Shown: positions 53,502 through 61,605 of the stretch, piece after piece
Numbering within the stretch: position 1 is the stretch's first letter
How the letters are laid out: the number at the start of each line of letters is the position of its first letter
Assembly (NCBI GenBank): GCA_900552645.1
Contig: USAN01000001.1
Coordinates: 186,001 to 250,000 of the forward strand
From: an uncultured Bacteroides sp.
GTDB taxonomy: Bacteria; Bacteroidota; Bacteroidia; Bacteroidales; Bacteroidaceae
Reading direction: 5' to 3'
Length of the DNA stretch: 64,000 nt
Made by a program: the position numbers and the translations under genes
The notes under the pieces: generated by a model
The model's database searches: none
The model's input: only the letters and a program-made list of their open reading frames with translations
What the model was told of the DNA's origin: nothing

Positions 53502-53595
53502 TCGATCGTTTCATATATATGAGGCAATCGTTTCATAGTAGTGGGCCGATCGTATCATTATAATGAAACGATCGGCCCACTATAATGAAACGATT
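53502..53595. repeat. Nested palindrome built from ATCGTTTCAT units
   Basis: ATCGTTTCAT, its inverted form ATGAAACGAT, or a one-base variant occurs five times: 53505-53514, 53527-53536, 53549-53558 (variant), 53564-53573 and 53585-53594. The inner arms AGTGGGCCGATCGT (53540-53553) and ACGATCGGCCCACT (53568-53581) pair perfectly. The outer arms AATCGTTTCAT (53526-53536) and ATGAAACGATT (53585-53595) pair perfectly around them. It lies in the convergent gap after the TlpA-like gene. It may be a strong bidirectional terminator, a REP-like element or a protein site. Confidence 0.75.
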
Positions 53596-53844
53596 ATATT
53601 GTTTTAGCAGTTTGACTGACTATAACTGATTTCACTTTACACCTAAAGTTAATATTTACTGATTCATTATACTACTCTTTTTTTCTTACCTACCAACTTT
53701 ACATTATAATTATAATCTTCCTAAAGAGCTTTACATTTAGGACTGGGGGTGCAAAGCTTAAAACAATCTTCTTTATGTATATATGCTTGTTATATATAGA
53801 GAGAGAGTTTAAATTATTTAATCAATTATTTAATTTGTTGTAAT
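53596..53844. other. Convergent spacer, no gene
   Basis: This A/T-rich DNA after trpA contains a weak repeat CCTAAA/TTTAGG (about 53718-53740) and a short GA run. No open frame is supported. It may hold the end of the trp mRNA. Confidence 0.4.
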
Positions 53845-54621
53845 TCATACTTTTAAATCATTAATTAATTTATCTATTGCTTTATCGGAATTTCCTTCAT
53901 AATTTCCAAGTAGTGTTACAAACTTACTACCTATAATAGCACCCGATGCATTTGCACAAGCGGCATCGAATGTTTGGCGGTTTGATATTCCAAAACCTAT
54001 CATTCTTGGGTTCTTTAGATTCATGTTGTTTATTCTCCTGAAGTACTGCTGTTTTTTCTCGTCAAAATCCTTCTGAGTGCCGGTTGTGGCTGCCGATGAT
54101 ACCATATATATAAATCCATCTGTATTCTGATCTATAAGTTGTATTCGCTCTTGGCTAGTTTCGGGAGTTATAAGCATTATAATTTTTAAATCATACTTTT
54201 GGGCTATCTCTTTGTACTCTTCCATATATTCCCTAAATGGAAGATCGGGTATTATAGCACCGTCAATACCGACATCACTGCAACTCTTGCAGAAGTTTTC
54301 GAAACCATATTGAATTATAGGATTAAGATAACCCATCAATACAAGAGGTATAGTTACTTCACTTCTTATGCCTTTTAGTTGAGAAAAAAGATTTTTCATA
54401 TTCATTCCATTGCGTAATGCAGTCGTTGCTGCATTCTGAATAACAGGTCCGTCGGCCATAGGGTCGCTGAATGGTATTCCTATTTCTACCATGTTTACTC
54501 CGTGATTCTGGAGTGACTTTACTGTATGTGCTACATTGTTTAGTAATGGGTAACCTGCACAAAAATATATAGATAGCAGGTTGCTAGGCTTGTTTCCGAA
54601 TAATTCATTGATTCTGTTCAT
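53845..54621 (-). CDS. trpA: Tryptophan synthase alpha chain
   Basis: This chain cleaves indole-3-glycerol phosphate to indole and glyceraldehyde-3-phosphate; 258 residues, a TIM barrel. The motif VEIGIPFSDPMADGPVIQNA contains the catalytic Glu and the Asp that binds indole. VPLVLMGYLNPIIQYGFENF and GIDGAIIPDLPFREYMEEYK (second catalytic Asp) follow. FIYMVSSAATTGTQ and IGFGISNRQTFDAAC hold the phosphate. It is the last gene of the trp operon, 12 bp after trpF; partner TrpB is encoded first, at the far end. Confidence 0.95.
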   Translation of the reverse strand: MNRINELFGNKPSNLLSIYFCAGYPLLNNVAHTVKSLQNHGVNMVEIGIPFSDPMADGPVIQNAATTALRNGMNMKNLFSQLKGIRSEVTIPLVLMGYLNPIIQYGFENFCKSCSDVGIDGAIIPDLPFREYMEEYKEIAQKYDLKIIMLITPETSQERIQLIDQNTDGFIYMVSSAATTGTQKDFDEKKQQYFRRINNMNLKNPRMIGFGISNRQTFDAACANASGAIIGSKFVTLLGNYEGNSDKAIDKLINDLKV

Positions 54622-54633
54622 GACAATATTTTT

Positions 54634-55290
54634 TTATTTTCTTATTTCTGTAATAAAACTCTCAAGTAATTTTATATTTTTCAGTGCGGGTGAGATTTCG
54701 AAACCACTATTCAAATCTACTCCTGCCAACTGATCATGATGAAACTCCTTTATCTGTGGTACACTGCTAATGTCTATGCCTCCGCTTAGAAAGAAAGGAG
54801 TATTTCCTTTGTAATGATGAAGTATATTCCAATCAAATTGTATACCCGATCCTCCGTAAGATATGCATTTTGTGTCGAATAGAAAAAAGTCGGCCATACC
54901 TCCATACTCTTTCTCTATTCTGCTAAACATACGAGTTGCCGTTTCAGGTTGCTCATTGCATTTTACGGAAAATACTTTCACTATTTTAAACCCTTCTTCC
55001 TTAAGTAATTTGCACTGATCGGGCTTTTCGTTACCATGAAGCTGAATAAAATCAAGTTGTAAGGAGTGTGCTATATTTAATATATTTTCCGATTTTTCAT
55101 CAACAAATACTCCTGTGCGTTTACTTCTTGTATCCATTAACAGCTTCTGTTCTTGGCATATATTTTCCAAGTTTCCGAAAAAATATCTTGGAGAAGGTGG
55201 ATACATTATAAATCCCATCATATCTATATCAAGAGCATCTACGGCACGAATATTCTCGGGTTGCCGCATACCACATACTTTTATAATCAT
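54634..55290 (-). CDS. trpF: Phosphoribosylanthranilate isomerase
   Basis: This TIM-barrel isomerase converts PRA to CdRP; 218 residues. It begins IIKVCGMRQPENIRAVDALD, where Cys is the usual catalytic base. MGFIMYPPSPRYF, DFIQLHGNEKPDQCKLL and FFLSGGIDISSVPQIKEFH are family blocks, and GVDLNSGFEISPALKNI carries the second catalytic Asp and the phosphate site. It overlaps the trpC stop by four bases (ATGA), so the two adjacent pathway steps are translationally coupled but not fused, unlike in enterobacteria. Confidence 0.94.
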   Translation of the reverse strand: MIIKVCGMRQPENIRAVDALDIDMMGFIMYPPSPRYFFGNLENICQEQKLLMDTRSKRTGVFVDEKSENILNIAHSLQLDFIQLHGNEKPDQCKLLKEEGFKIVKVFSVKCNEQPETATRMFSRIEKEYGGMADFFLFDTKCISYGGSGIQFDWNILHHYKGNTPFFLSGGIDISSVPQIKEFHHDQLAGVDLNSGFEISPALKNIKLLESFITEIRK

Positions 55291-56066
55291 AGCTGTAATA
55301 TGAATTTGTTCAACTCTTTATCGGGATTTGCACTTTTCATGAAATTCTCGCCTATAAGGAAGCCACGGTAACCTACTTTACGCAGTTCCTTTACAACAGA
55401 AGTATCAGAGATCCCACTTTCCGATACTTTTATCATATCTGATGGAAGTTTCTGAGCCAAGACGAATGAATTCTGTACATCTGTATGGAAAGTGCCAAGA
55501 TTTCGATTGTTTACCCCAACCATGTTAATATTATCGTCTATATAATCTATTTCTTTTTCACTGTGAATTTCCAAAAGCACCTCAAGTTGCAGTTCGTGAG
55601 CCTTGGCAGCCAATGCGCTACACTCTTTTACAGACAATGCCGAAGCTATAAGGAGTATGGCGTTTGCTCCTACAATTCTTGCCTGATATATTTGATACTC
55701 GTCTATTATAAAGTCTTTCCTTAAAATAGGAAGACTAATTGACGGACGTGCATTTTTTATGTCCTTAAGAGTACCTCCAAAAAACCTTTCGTCGGTAAGT
55801 ATTGATACGGCAGTTGCTCCGCTTTTTTCGTAACCCGAAGGAATTATTGATGAATCGGCTTCGGCATTTATCCATCCTTTAGAAGGAGAACGGCGCTTAA
55901 ATTCGGCTATTATGCCCGAGTCCGATTTTCTTAATACATCACTCATACTTATTACAGTATAATCGTTGTTACAATTCTGTACAAGTTGCTGCATGCTTAC
56001 ACATCTCTTCTGCTGTTCTACCTCTATTCGTTTATGGGCAATTATGTCTTCCAAAATATCTTTCAT
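55287..56066 (-). CDS. trpC: Indole-3-glycerol phosphate synthase
   Basis: This barrel enzyme closes the indole ring; 259 residues. The motif GIIAEFKRRSPSKGWINAEA holds the catalytic Lys and Glu. AVSILTDERFFGGTLKDI, LRKDFIIDEYQIYQARIVGA (second Lys), LEVLLEIHSEKE and MVGVNNRNLGTF follow in the usual order, and VSESGISDTSVVKEL closes the barrel. The start is 7 bp after the trpD stop. Confidence 0.95.
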   Translation of the reverse strand: MKDILEDIIAHKRIEVEQQKRCVSMQQLVQNCNNDYTVISMSDVLRKSDSGIIAEFKRRSPSKGWINAEADSSIIPSGYEKSGATAVSILTDERFFGGTLKDIKNARPSISLPILRKDFIIDEYQIYQARIVGANAILLIASALSVKECSALAAKAHELQLEVLLEIHSEKEIDYIDDNINMVGVNNRNLGTFHTDVQNSFVLAQKLPSDMIKVSESGISDTSVVKELRKVGYRGFLIGENFMKSANPDKELNKFILQL

Positions 56067-56073
56067 GATAACA

Positions 56074-57069
56074 TCAACTGTTTAGTTCTACAAATTTCTT
56101 TAATGTATAGAATGCTTTACCACTTTCAAGAGATTCGCGTGCTATGGCCACACACTCTTCTATTGGTTTGAAAGGCTCAATAGCCTGTATTGCAAAAGCA
56201 GCGTTGGTAAGTACAACTTCAGTCTGACTTTTGTTGGCTTTGTTCTGCAATACACTATCGAATATCTTTGTTGCTTCCTGTTTTGTATTCCCTCCATAAA
56301 GATTTTCTTTCTTGGCCATAGATAGCCCTAGCTGTGAAGGTGTATATATAGTTTCGTATTTTGCAGTGATCACTTTAAACTCGTTAGTTAGTGAAATTTC
56401 ATCATAACCGTCTAGACTGTTTACAACTGCAAATCCTATTCCCATGCGTTGATATACATTGGCATATAGGCGCATTTGCGTTAAGTTTGCCACACCAAGC
56501 AATTGATAAGCCGGTCTACATGGATTTACAAGCGGACCAAGAAGATTGAATATAGTACGTATTTGCAATGACTTTCTAACAGCTCCTACAAATTTCATAG
56601 CAGGTGTAAATAGTGGAGCATGAAGATAAACCATATTACACTCTTCTATAGATTTTGTAAGTTTGCTCTGATTGTTTGTAAATACAACTCCATGTTCCAT
56701 CATTACATCACTTGCACCACTTACCGAGGTAGAACCTACATTACCGTGTTTGGCTACCTTGTAACCGGCTCCTGCCACAACAAAACATGCACATGTAGAA
56801 ATGTTGAAGGTATTCTTGCCATCGCCTCCGGTACCAACAATGTCAATGGGTTTATAGGCATCCAAATCTATTTTTACCCGGGTAGAAAGTAATGCTTCCT
56901 GAAAACCAAGCAACTCTTCTACATTTATTCCACGCATCTGAAATACGGTAAGCAATGAAGCTATCTGTGCATCCGAATATTTTTCTTCTGTAATATTAAG
57001 CATTATATTTTTTGTCTCCTCACGAGTAAGCTCTTCGTGCTGGAAAAGACGATTCAATATTTCTTTCAT
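56074..57069 (-). CDS. trpD: Anthranilate phosphoribosyltransferase
   Basis: This enzyme joins anthranilate to PRPP; 331 residues. An N-terminal helical domain (EELTREETKNIMLNI) is followed by the PRPP loop DIVGTGGDGKNTFNISTCAC. KHGNVGSTSVSGASDVMMEH and FAPAMKFVGAVRKSL-like sequence (here FTPAMKFVGAVRKSLQIRT) bind metal and anthranilate, and IFNLLGPLVNPCRPAYQLLG is the next block. It is free-standing, not fused to TrpG. Three bases separate it from trpG. Confidence 0.95.
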   Translation of the reverse strand: MKEILNRLFQHEELTREETKNIMLNITEEKYSDAQIASLLTVFQMRGINVEELLGFQEALLSTRVKIDLDAYKPIDIVGTGGDGKNTFNISTCACFVVAGAGYKVAKHGNVGSTSVSGASDVMMEHGVVFTNNQSKLTKSIEECNMVYLHAPLFTPAMKFVGAVRKSLQIRTIFNLLGPLVNPCRPAYQLLGVANLTQMRLYANVYQRMGIGFAVVNSLDGYDEISLTNEFKVITAKYETIYTPSQLGLSMAKKENLYGGNTKQEATKIFDSVLQNKANKSQTEVVLTNAAFAIQAIEPFKPIEECVAIARESLESGKAFYTLKKFVELNS

Positions 57070-57072
57070 ATC

Positions 57073-57636
57073 TTAATGATTTAACCAGTTTGACATAATT
57101 TCTTTTCCTTCTGGAGTAAGTACAGATTCTGGATGAAACTGTATTCCATGAACATCTAAATCTCGGTGTTTCAAAGCCATTATATTTCCTTCGTGGCTTA
57201 TAGCAGTAACTTCAAGGCATGAAGGAAGGGTAGAGGGATCTACCACCCACGAATGATAACGGCCTACTTGAAGATTGCTTTTCATTCCATGAAATATATA
57301 ATCATTGTCAAGTTGGCTTATCTGGCTCTGTATTCCATGAAATACATCCGATAGGTTTATAAGTTTGCCTCCGAAAGCTTCACCTATAGCCTGATGTCCT
57401 AAACATACTCCTAATATAGGTTTAATTCCGGCATATCGTTTTATAACGTCCATAAGCAGATTAGCCTCGGAAGGAATGCCGGGACCGGGCGACAATACTA
57501 TCTTGTCAAATTTCTCTAAATCATCCAACAAGAAACAATCATTTCTTATTACTTCTACTTCTGCTCCCAAGCTTTTAAGCAAATGAGAAAGATTGTATGT
57601 AAATGAGTCGTAGTTGTCTATAATTACAATTTTCAT
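57073..57636 (-). CDS. trpG: Anthranilate synthase glutamine amidotransferase
   Basis: This class I glutamine amidotransferase supplies ammonia to TrpE; 187 residues. It starts IVIIDNYDSFTYNLSHLLKS. The oxyanion region is IVLSPGPGIPSEANLL, the nucleophile elbow PILGVCLGHQAIGEAFGGKL (Cys), and the His-Glu pair lies in DVHGIQFHPESVLTPEG. It lies 3 bp after trpE. It could also serve folate synthesis (PabA role), but its operon place favours TrpG. Confidence 0.95.
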   Translation of the reverse strand: MKIVIIDNYDSFTYNLSHLLKSLGAEVEVIRNDCFLLDDLEKFDKIVLSPGPGIPSEANLLMDVIKRYAGIKPILGVCLGHQAIGEAFGGKLINLSDVFHGIQSQISQLDNDYIFHGMKSNLQVGRYHSWVVDPSTLPSCLEVTAISHEGNIMALKHRDLDVHGIQFHPESVLTPEGKEIMSNWLNH

Positions 57637-57639
57637 ATT

Positions 57640-59040
57640 CTACATTTTTTCAGCCATTAATATTGCTTTCTTTAATGCTCCAAGTTTATTGTTAACTTCT
57701 TGAAGTTCATACTCTTCGTTGCTCTTTGCCACTATGCCGCCGCCAGCCTGAAACCATAGCTCGTTGTTGCGACTTACGAATGTGCGTATGGTTATGGCTT
57801 GATTAATGTTGCCGTTTAGTCCTATAAAACCTATACATCCTCCGTATGCGCCACGGCTGTGTGGTTCGTACTCGCTAATAAGTTGCATGGCTCTTACCTT
57901 AGGTGCCCCGGAAAGTGTGCCGGCAGGAAATGTATCAATGAATGTCTTTACATTATCTGCTCCTTTATTCAACTTTCCGCTTACACGACTTACAAGATGT
58001 ATTACATGGCTATAATACTGTAATTCCTTGTAAAACATAACTGTGACATCATGACAGTTGCGGCTTAGATCATTGCGAGCCAAGTCGACCAACATAACAT
58101 GCTCGGCATTCTCTTTAGGATCATTCTTCAAGAAATCGGCAGCTTTGGCATCATCATCCTTTTTTCCCGTACGCTTTGTGGTTCCTGCAATAGGATCTAT
58201 ATATGCATGTCTATCTTCAATGCGGCAGTGAGTTTCGGGCGAAGATCCAAATATTCTAAAACCGCCAAAGTCGAAATAAAATAGATAAGGCGATGGATTT
58301 ATACTGCGTAACGCGCGATAAAGTTTGAAATCATCTCCTTCGAATTTTTGTATGAAACGTCTGGATAGTACAATTTGAAACACATCTCCACGCTTGCAAT
58401 GATCAATACCTTTCCTTATATTCTCTTTGTGCTCTTCATCGGTAAGAGTGCTTGTGGTTTCTCCTACAGGATGAAAATCGAAAGTAGAGAAATTACGGTT
58501 ATGTATTTGTGTTTCTACATAAGTAAGATGATCGTCTTCTCCGTCCTCTGTCATTTCAATAAGCACCATCTCACTTTTGTAGTCATTGAATACTATAATA
58601 TATTTGTATAATATATAAAGCATGTCGGGAGCATCGTTTTTAGAATCTGAACTCTCTTTTATTGTAATATTTTCGAAATAGTGTACAGCATTGAATGTAG
58701 TATATCCATAAAGACCGCAATAGTTGCTGTAATTTCCTTCCACTTTGAATGATGCGATGAATTCGTTTATGGCATTTTCTACTCTATAAGTATCATTTAT
58801 CTCTTTCTCGATAATGCTATCATCTGGAAATTTGAGAGTTGCTTTTCCATGGTTTATGCCTATACTTGCTATAGGATTCAAGCCTATGAATGAACGGTTA
58901 TTCTCGGTGTCATGATAATCCGAACTCTCCATTAAAGCACTTTGCGGAAAGAGATCGCGTAGCTTAAGATATGTACTTACAGGAGTATGCAAATCGCCAA
59001 GCATACTCTTGTATTTTGTTTTGTAATTGAATGTTTTCAT
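57640..59040 (-). CDS. trpE: Anthranilate synthase component I
   Basis: This enzyme makes anthranilate from chorismate with TrpG; 466 residues. Near the N-terminus LMESSDYHDTENNRSFIGLN matches the region that binds feedback tryptophan (L-x-ES). The chorismate-binding half shows DVFQIVLSRRFIQKFEGDD, PSPYLFYFDFGGFRIFGSSP, IDPIAGTTKRTGKKDDD and HVMLVDLARNDLSRNCHDV. FPAGTLSGAPKVRAMQLI and GAYGGCIGFIGLNGNINQAI lead to the end. It is the second gene of the operon, 8 bp after trpB. Confidence 0.95.
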   Translation of the reverse strand: MKTFNYKTKYKSMLGDLHTPVSTYLKLRDLFPQSALMESSDYHDTENNRSFIGLNPIASIGINHGKATLKFPDDSIIEKEINDTYRVENAINEFIASFKVEGNYSNYCGLYGYTTFNAVHYFENITIKESSDSKNDAPDMLYILYKYIIVFNDYKSEMVLIEMTEDGEDDHLTYVETQIHNRNFSTFDFHPVGETTSTLTDEEHKENIRKGIDHCKRGDVFQIVLSRRFIQKFEGDDFKLYRALRSINPSPYLFYFDFGGFRIFGSSPETHCRIEDRHAYIDPIAGTTKRTGKKDDDAKAADFLKNDPKENAEHVMLVDLARNDLSRNCHDVTVMFYKELQYYSHVIHLVSRVSGKLNKGADNVKTFIDTFPAGTLSGAPKVRAMQLISEYEPHSRGAYGGCIGFIGLNGNINQAITIRTFVSRNNELWFQAGGGIVAKSNEEYELQEVNNKLGALKKAILMAEKM

Positions 59041-59048
59041 ATTGATTT

Positions 59049-60242
59049 TTATTTGGTCAGCATTTGTTTGTTTGCCAGATATGTTTCAATGTCCTTATCG
59101 CCGCGTCCCGATACGGTAAGTACTACAATATCTGAGGGCTTAAACTTTATTTTATTTAGAGCACCCAAAGCATGAGCCGATTCTAGTGCCGGTATAATAC
59201 CTTCAAGAAGAGTTAATTCGTAGGCAGCTCTTATGGCTTCATCATCATTAATAGCCAAAATTAAAGCTCTATTTTGTTTGGCTAGATTAGCATGCATTGG
59301 TCCGATTCCTGGATAATCTAATCCGGCAGAAATAGAATAGGGTTCCTCAATCTGTCCATCTTTATCCTGCATTACTAATGTTTTCGAACCATGAATTATA
59401 CCCATTTTCCCAAGCTGTATAGTAGCTGCCGACATACCTGTCTCTATTCCTTTGCCTCCGGCTTCTGCCAATACAATCTGTACTCTTTCATCATCTATGT
59501 AATGATATATTGTACCAGCAGCATTACTTCCACCTCCTACACAAGCCATTAGATAATCAGGATAATCTCGTCCTTCATGTTCAATGAGTTGCTTTTTAAT
59601 CTCCTCGCTTATTACCGACTGAAGTCGTGCTACCATGTCGGGATAAGGATGAGGTCCTACTGTAGATCCTATTACATAGTATGTATCTTCAGGATTACAA
59701 CACCAGTCGCGTATAGCCTCATTGGTAGCATCCTTTAGTGTCATGTTACCCGAAGTGACTGCTCTAACTTCTGCTCCAAGCATCTTCATTCTCTCTACAT
59801 TAACATGCTGACGCTCTACATCTGTTTTGCCCATGTAAACAATGCACGGGAGGTTCATTAATGCACATACAGTTGCAGTAGCTACTCCATGCTGTCCGGC
59901 TCCTGTTTCGGCTATTATTCTAGTTTTACCCATACGCTTTGCAAGAAGAATCTGTCCTATTGCATTATTTATCTTATGCGCTCCGGTGTGGTTAAGGTCT
60001 TCGCGTTTAAGATAAATCTTACATCCATACTTTTCGCTCAGTCTATTGGCCAGATAAAGAGGAGAGGGGCGTCCTACATAATCTCTGAGTAGCTGTGCAA
60101 ATTCCTTTTTGAATCCTTCCTCCTTTAATATAGATAAATATCTATTCTTTAACTCATCGACACATCCGTGTAGTATTTCTGGTATGAATGCACCACCGAA
60201 TTCTCCATAATAACCTTCATTGTTTACAAGATAACTTTTCAT
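59049..60242 (-). CDS. trpB: Tryptophan synthase beta chain
   Basis: This PLP enzyme joins indole and serine to tryptophan; 397 residues from ATG 60242. NEGYYGEFGGAFIPEILHG opens it, HTGAHKINNAIGQILLAKRM contains the PLP-binding Lys, AETGAGQHGVATATVCAL and VGGGSNAAGTIYHYIDDE (phosphate loop) follow, and SAGLDYPGIGPMHANL is the next block. A longer frame from TTG 60272 begins in the T-run of the attenuator and is rejected. trpB as first gene of trpBEGDCFA is the common Bacteroidota order. Confidence 0.95.
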   Translation of the reverse strand: MKSYLVNNEGYYGEFGGAFIPEILHGCVDELKNRYLSILKEEGFKKEFAQLLRDYVGRPSPLYLANRLSEKYGCKIYLKREDLNHTGAHKINNAIGQILLAKRMGKTRIIAETGAGQHGVATATVCALMNLPCIVYMGKTDVERQHVNVERMKMLGAEVRAVTSGNMTLKDATNEAIRDWCCNPEDTYYVIGSTVGPHPYPDMVARLQSVISEEIKKQLIEHEGRDYPDYLMACVGGGSNAAGTIYHYIDDERVQIVLAEAGGKGIETGMSAATIQLGKMGIIHGSKTLVMQDKDGQIEEPYSISAGLDYPGIGPMHANLAKQNRALILAINDDEAIRAAYELTLLEGIIPALESAHALGALNKIKFKPSDIVVLTVSGRGDKDIETYLANKQMLTK

Positions 60243-60270
60243 AAATATATATTTTAGTTTAAATTCAGAC

Positions 60271-60305
60271 AAATAAAAAAGGGGCTGTCGTAAATCGACA
60301 GCCCC
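60271..60305 (-). terminator. trp attenuator terminator
   Basis: On the minus strand GGGGCTGTCG (60305-60296) pairs perfectly with CGACAGCCCC (60290-60281) around AUUUA, then six T. It lies 29 bp before the trpB ATG and 28 bp after the leader-peptide stop. Without control it would stop transcription before the operon. Confidence 0.92.
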
Positions 60306-60332
60306 TTGACTTTGTATCCTTATAATTTATAA

Positions 60333-60413
60333 TTATGGCATATATACATACAGGTTCTCATCTCTTACGACTTTTGTGAGTTGTAAGTGACGCCACCAAT
60401 ACATATTTGCCAT
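60333..60413 (-). CDS. trpL: trp operon leader peptide
   Basis: ATG 60413 opens a 26-codon frame beginning MANMYWWRHLQLTKVV and ending YVYMP with TAA. An in-frame ATG four codons earlier (60425) is possible. Two adjacent Trp codons (residues 6 and 7) in so short a peptide, upstream of an intrinsic terminator and trpB, mark it as a sensor of charged tRNA-Trp. Directly after the Trp codons, CUUACAACU (60387-60379) can pair with AGUCGUAAG (60372-60364). A ribosome stalled at the Trp codons would cover the first arm and free the second. Confidence 0.85.
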   Translation of the reverse strand: MANMYWWRHLQLTKVVRDENLYVYMP

Positions 60414-60456
60414 ATTTTTATTCATTTATTTCTGTTATTTTTAATTAACTACGGTG

Positions 60457-60487
60457 CAAATGTAACCGTTTTGTTTAAACTTCCAAA
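60457..60487 (-). promoter_or_regulatory. trp operon promoter
   Basis: On the minus strand TTTG (60484-60487), 19 bp, TACATTTG (60457-60464), an exact consensus match about 32 bp before the leader-peptide upstream ATG. The -33 box nearly touches the stop of the neighbouring YtxH-like gene. Confidence 0.8.
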
Positions 60488-60494
60488 AGAAAAT

Positions 60495-60770
60495 TTACTT
60501 TTTTTCTTGTTTTTCTGCAGCAGTGGCTAATTTAGTTTTAATCATTTCGGCCTGTTCTGCTAGTTTGTTTACTATATCTGCATTTATATTATTGATACTC
60601 TGTCTGGCTTGTTCGGCTAAGAGATGTGCATTTTCCTCCATTTCATTTGCAGTTCTACGTAAAGAATGTCTCATGCATCTGCCTCTTTGTGAATGTACCA
60701 AACAACTTATTGCTGCGCCGGCCAACGCTCCTAGTGTCAATCCGGCTAAAAATTTACCACCATTATTCAT
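60495..60770 (-). CDS. YtxH-like small membrane protein
   Basis: This 91-residue protein has an N-terminal Gly/Ala-rich helix (GGKFLAGLTLGALAGAAISC) followed by an amphipathic, charged helix (ANEMEENAHLLAEQARQSIN) to the C-terminus. That is the layout of YtxH-domain proteins, small membrane-anchored proteins often linked to general stress. The function is not established. Its stop lies just ahead of the trp promoter, so read-through into trp is possible. Confidence 0.75.
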   Translation of the reverse strand: MNNGGKFLAGLTLGALAGAAISCLVHSQRGRCMRHSLRRTANEMEENAHLLAEQARQSINNINADIVNKLAEQAEMIKTKLATAAEKQEKK

Positions 60771-60870
60771 AATAAAAACTTATTTTTAAATTAGTTCCCT
60801 AAATGAACATTCTTTTATTGTAAATGGTTTTATGAGCATAAGTTAAATAAATTATTAAAAATAAAAGTAT

Positions 60871-61014
60871 ATGCAACGTAAAACTTGGATAAGAATTGTG
60901 GCTATTGTATTAGCATTATTATTATTATGGTGGCTTTATTGGGCAATTTTGATAAATGAGGATGGTAAAGAGGAAAGTTCCAATCCGGCTAATCAAATTG
61001 AAGCTATTCAATAA
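60871..61014 (+). CDS. 47-residue single-span membrane protein
   Basis: ATG 60871 opens a short frame beginning MQRKTWIRIVAIVLA. A basic N-terminus, one strongly hydrophobic helix with LLLLWWLYW, and an acidic, polar tail (NEDGKEESSNP) indicate a single membrane span with N-in orientation. No family was recognised. It sits between a YtxH-like gene (divergent) and a DUF308 gene (65 bp downstream, own promoter box), all small membrane proteins. The frame ends cleanly in TAA. Confidence 0.6.
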   Translation: MQRKTWIRIVAIVLALLLLWWLYWAILINEDGKEESSNPANQIEAIQ

Positions 61015-61025
61015 CTTATAGTATA

Positions 61026-61057
61026 ATTGCTTTTTTGAAAATTAATGTATATTTTTG
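61026..61057 (+). promoter_or_regulatory. Promoter of the DUF308 gene
   Basis: ATTG (61026-61029), 20 bp, TATTTTTG (61050-61057), 21 bp before the ATG. The -33 box is imperfect. Confidence 0.5.
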
Positions 61058-61078
61058 GTAAAACTTTAAAATAAAATT

Positions 61079-61603
61079 ATGAAACCATTTAGTTATACTA
61101 TAATACGTGCCATATGTGCATTGGTATTGGGAGTTTTTCTAATAGCTTGGCCCGAATCTGCCATAAAATACTTGGTTATTATGGTAGGAGCCATATTTGG
61201 TATTTCGGGCTTATGGGCAATTATAGGATATTATACTAACAGCAGTAAAGGATATAATTTTCCTGTAATAGGTGCAGGTAGTCTTATATTAGGAATAATA
61301 TTGATTAGTGCTCCTTCTTTTTTTATCAATATACTTATGTACATATTGGGTGGATTGCTTATAATTGCAGGTATAAATCAGATAGTTCAGCTTAATGTGG
61401 CACGTAAATGGAGTATGGTGCCACCAGTATTTTATGTTATTCCGGTGTTGATTCTTCTTGCCGGTTTATTGGTGCTGATAAATCCTTTTGCTGCGGCTTC
61501 TATACCTTTTATAATACTGGGAGTAAGTTGCCTGGTTTATGGGTTATCCGACTTTATAAATGCACTCAAATTTAAGAAGAAACTTGATAAATACGAATAT
61601 TAG
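61079..61603 (+). CDS. DUF308/HdeD-like membrane protein
   Basis: This 174-residue integral membrane protein has about six helices arranged in pairs. IIRAICALVLGVFLIAWPES opens it and VIGAGSLILGIILISAPSFF starts the second pair; both show the repeated LGIxLI-P pattern of the HdeD/DUF308 family. In enterobacteria HdeD is tied to acid resistance, but in Bacteroidota the role is unknown. Its stop is only 2 bp from the stop of the convergent AraC gene, with no terminator between. Confidence 0.82.
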   Translation: MKPFSYTIIRAICALVLGVFLIAWPESAIKYLVIMVGAIFGISGLWAIIGYYTNSSKGYNFPVIGAGSLILGIILISAPSFFINILMYILGGLLIIAGINQIVQLNVARKWSMVPPVFYVIPVLILLAGLLVLINPFAAASIPFIILGVSCLVYGLSDFINALKFKKKLDKYEY

Positions 61604-61605
61604 TA

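Noticed and set aside
53502..53595. CRISPR-like repeats
   Set aside because: The repeated 10-mer occurs as inverted copies with unequal short gaps; there are no uniform spacers and no cas genes in the window.
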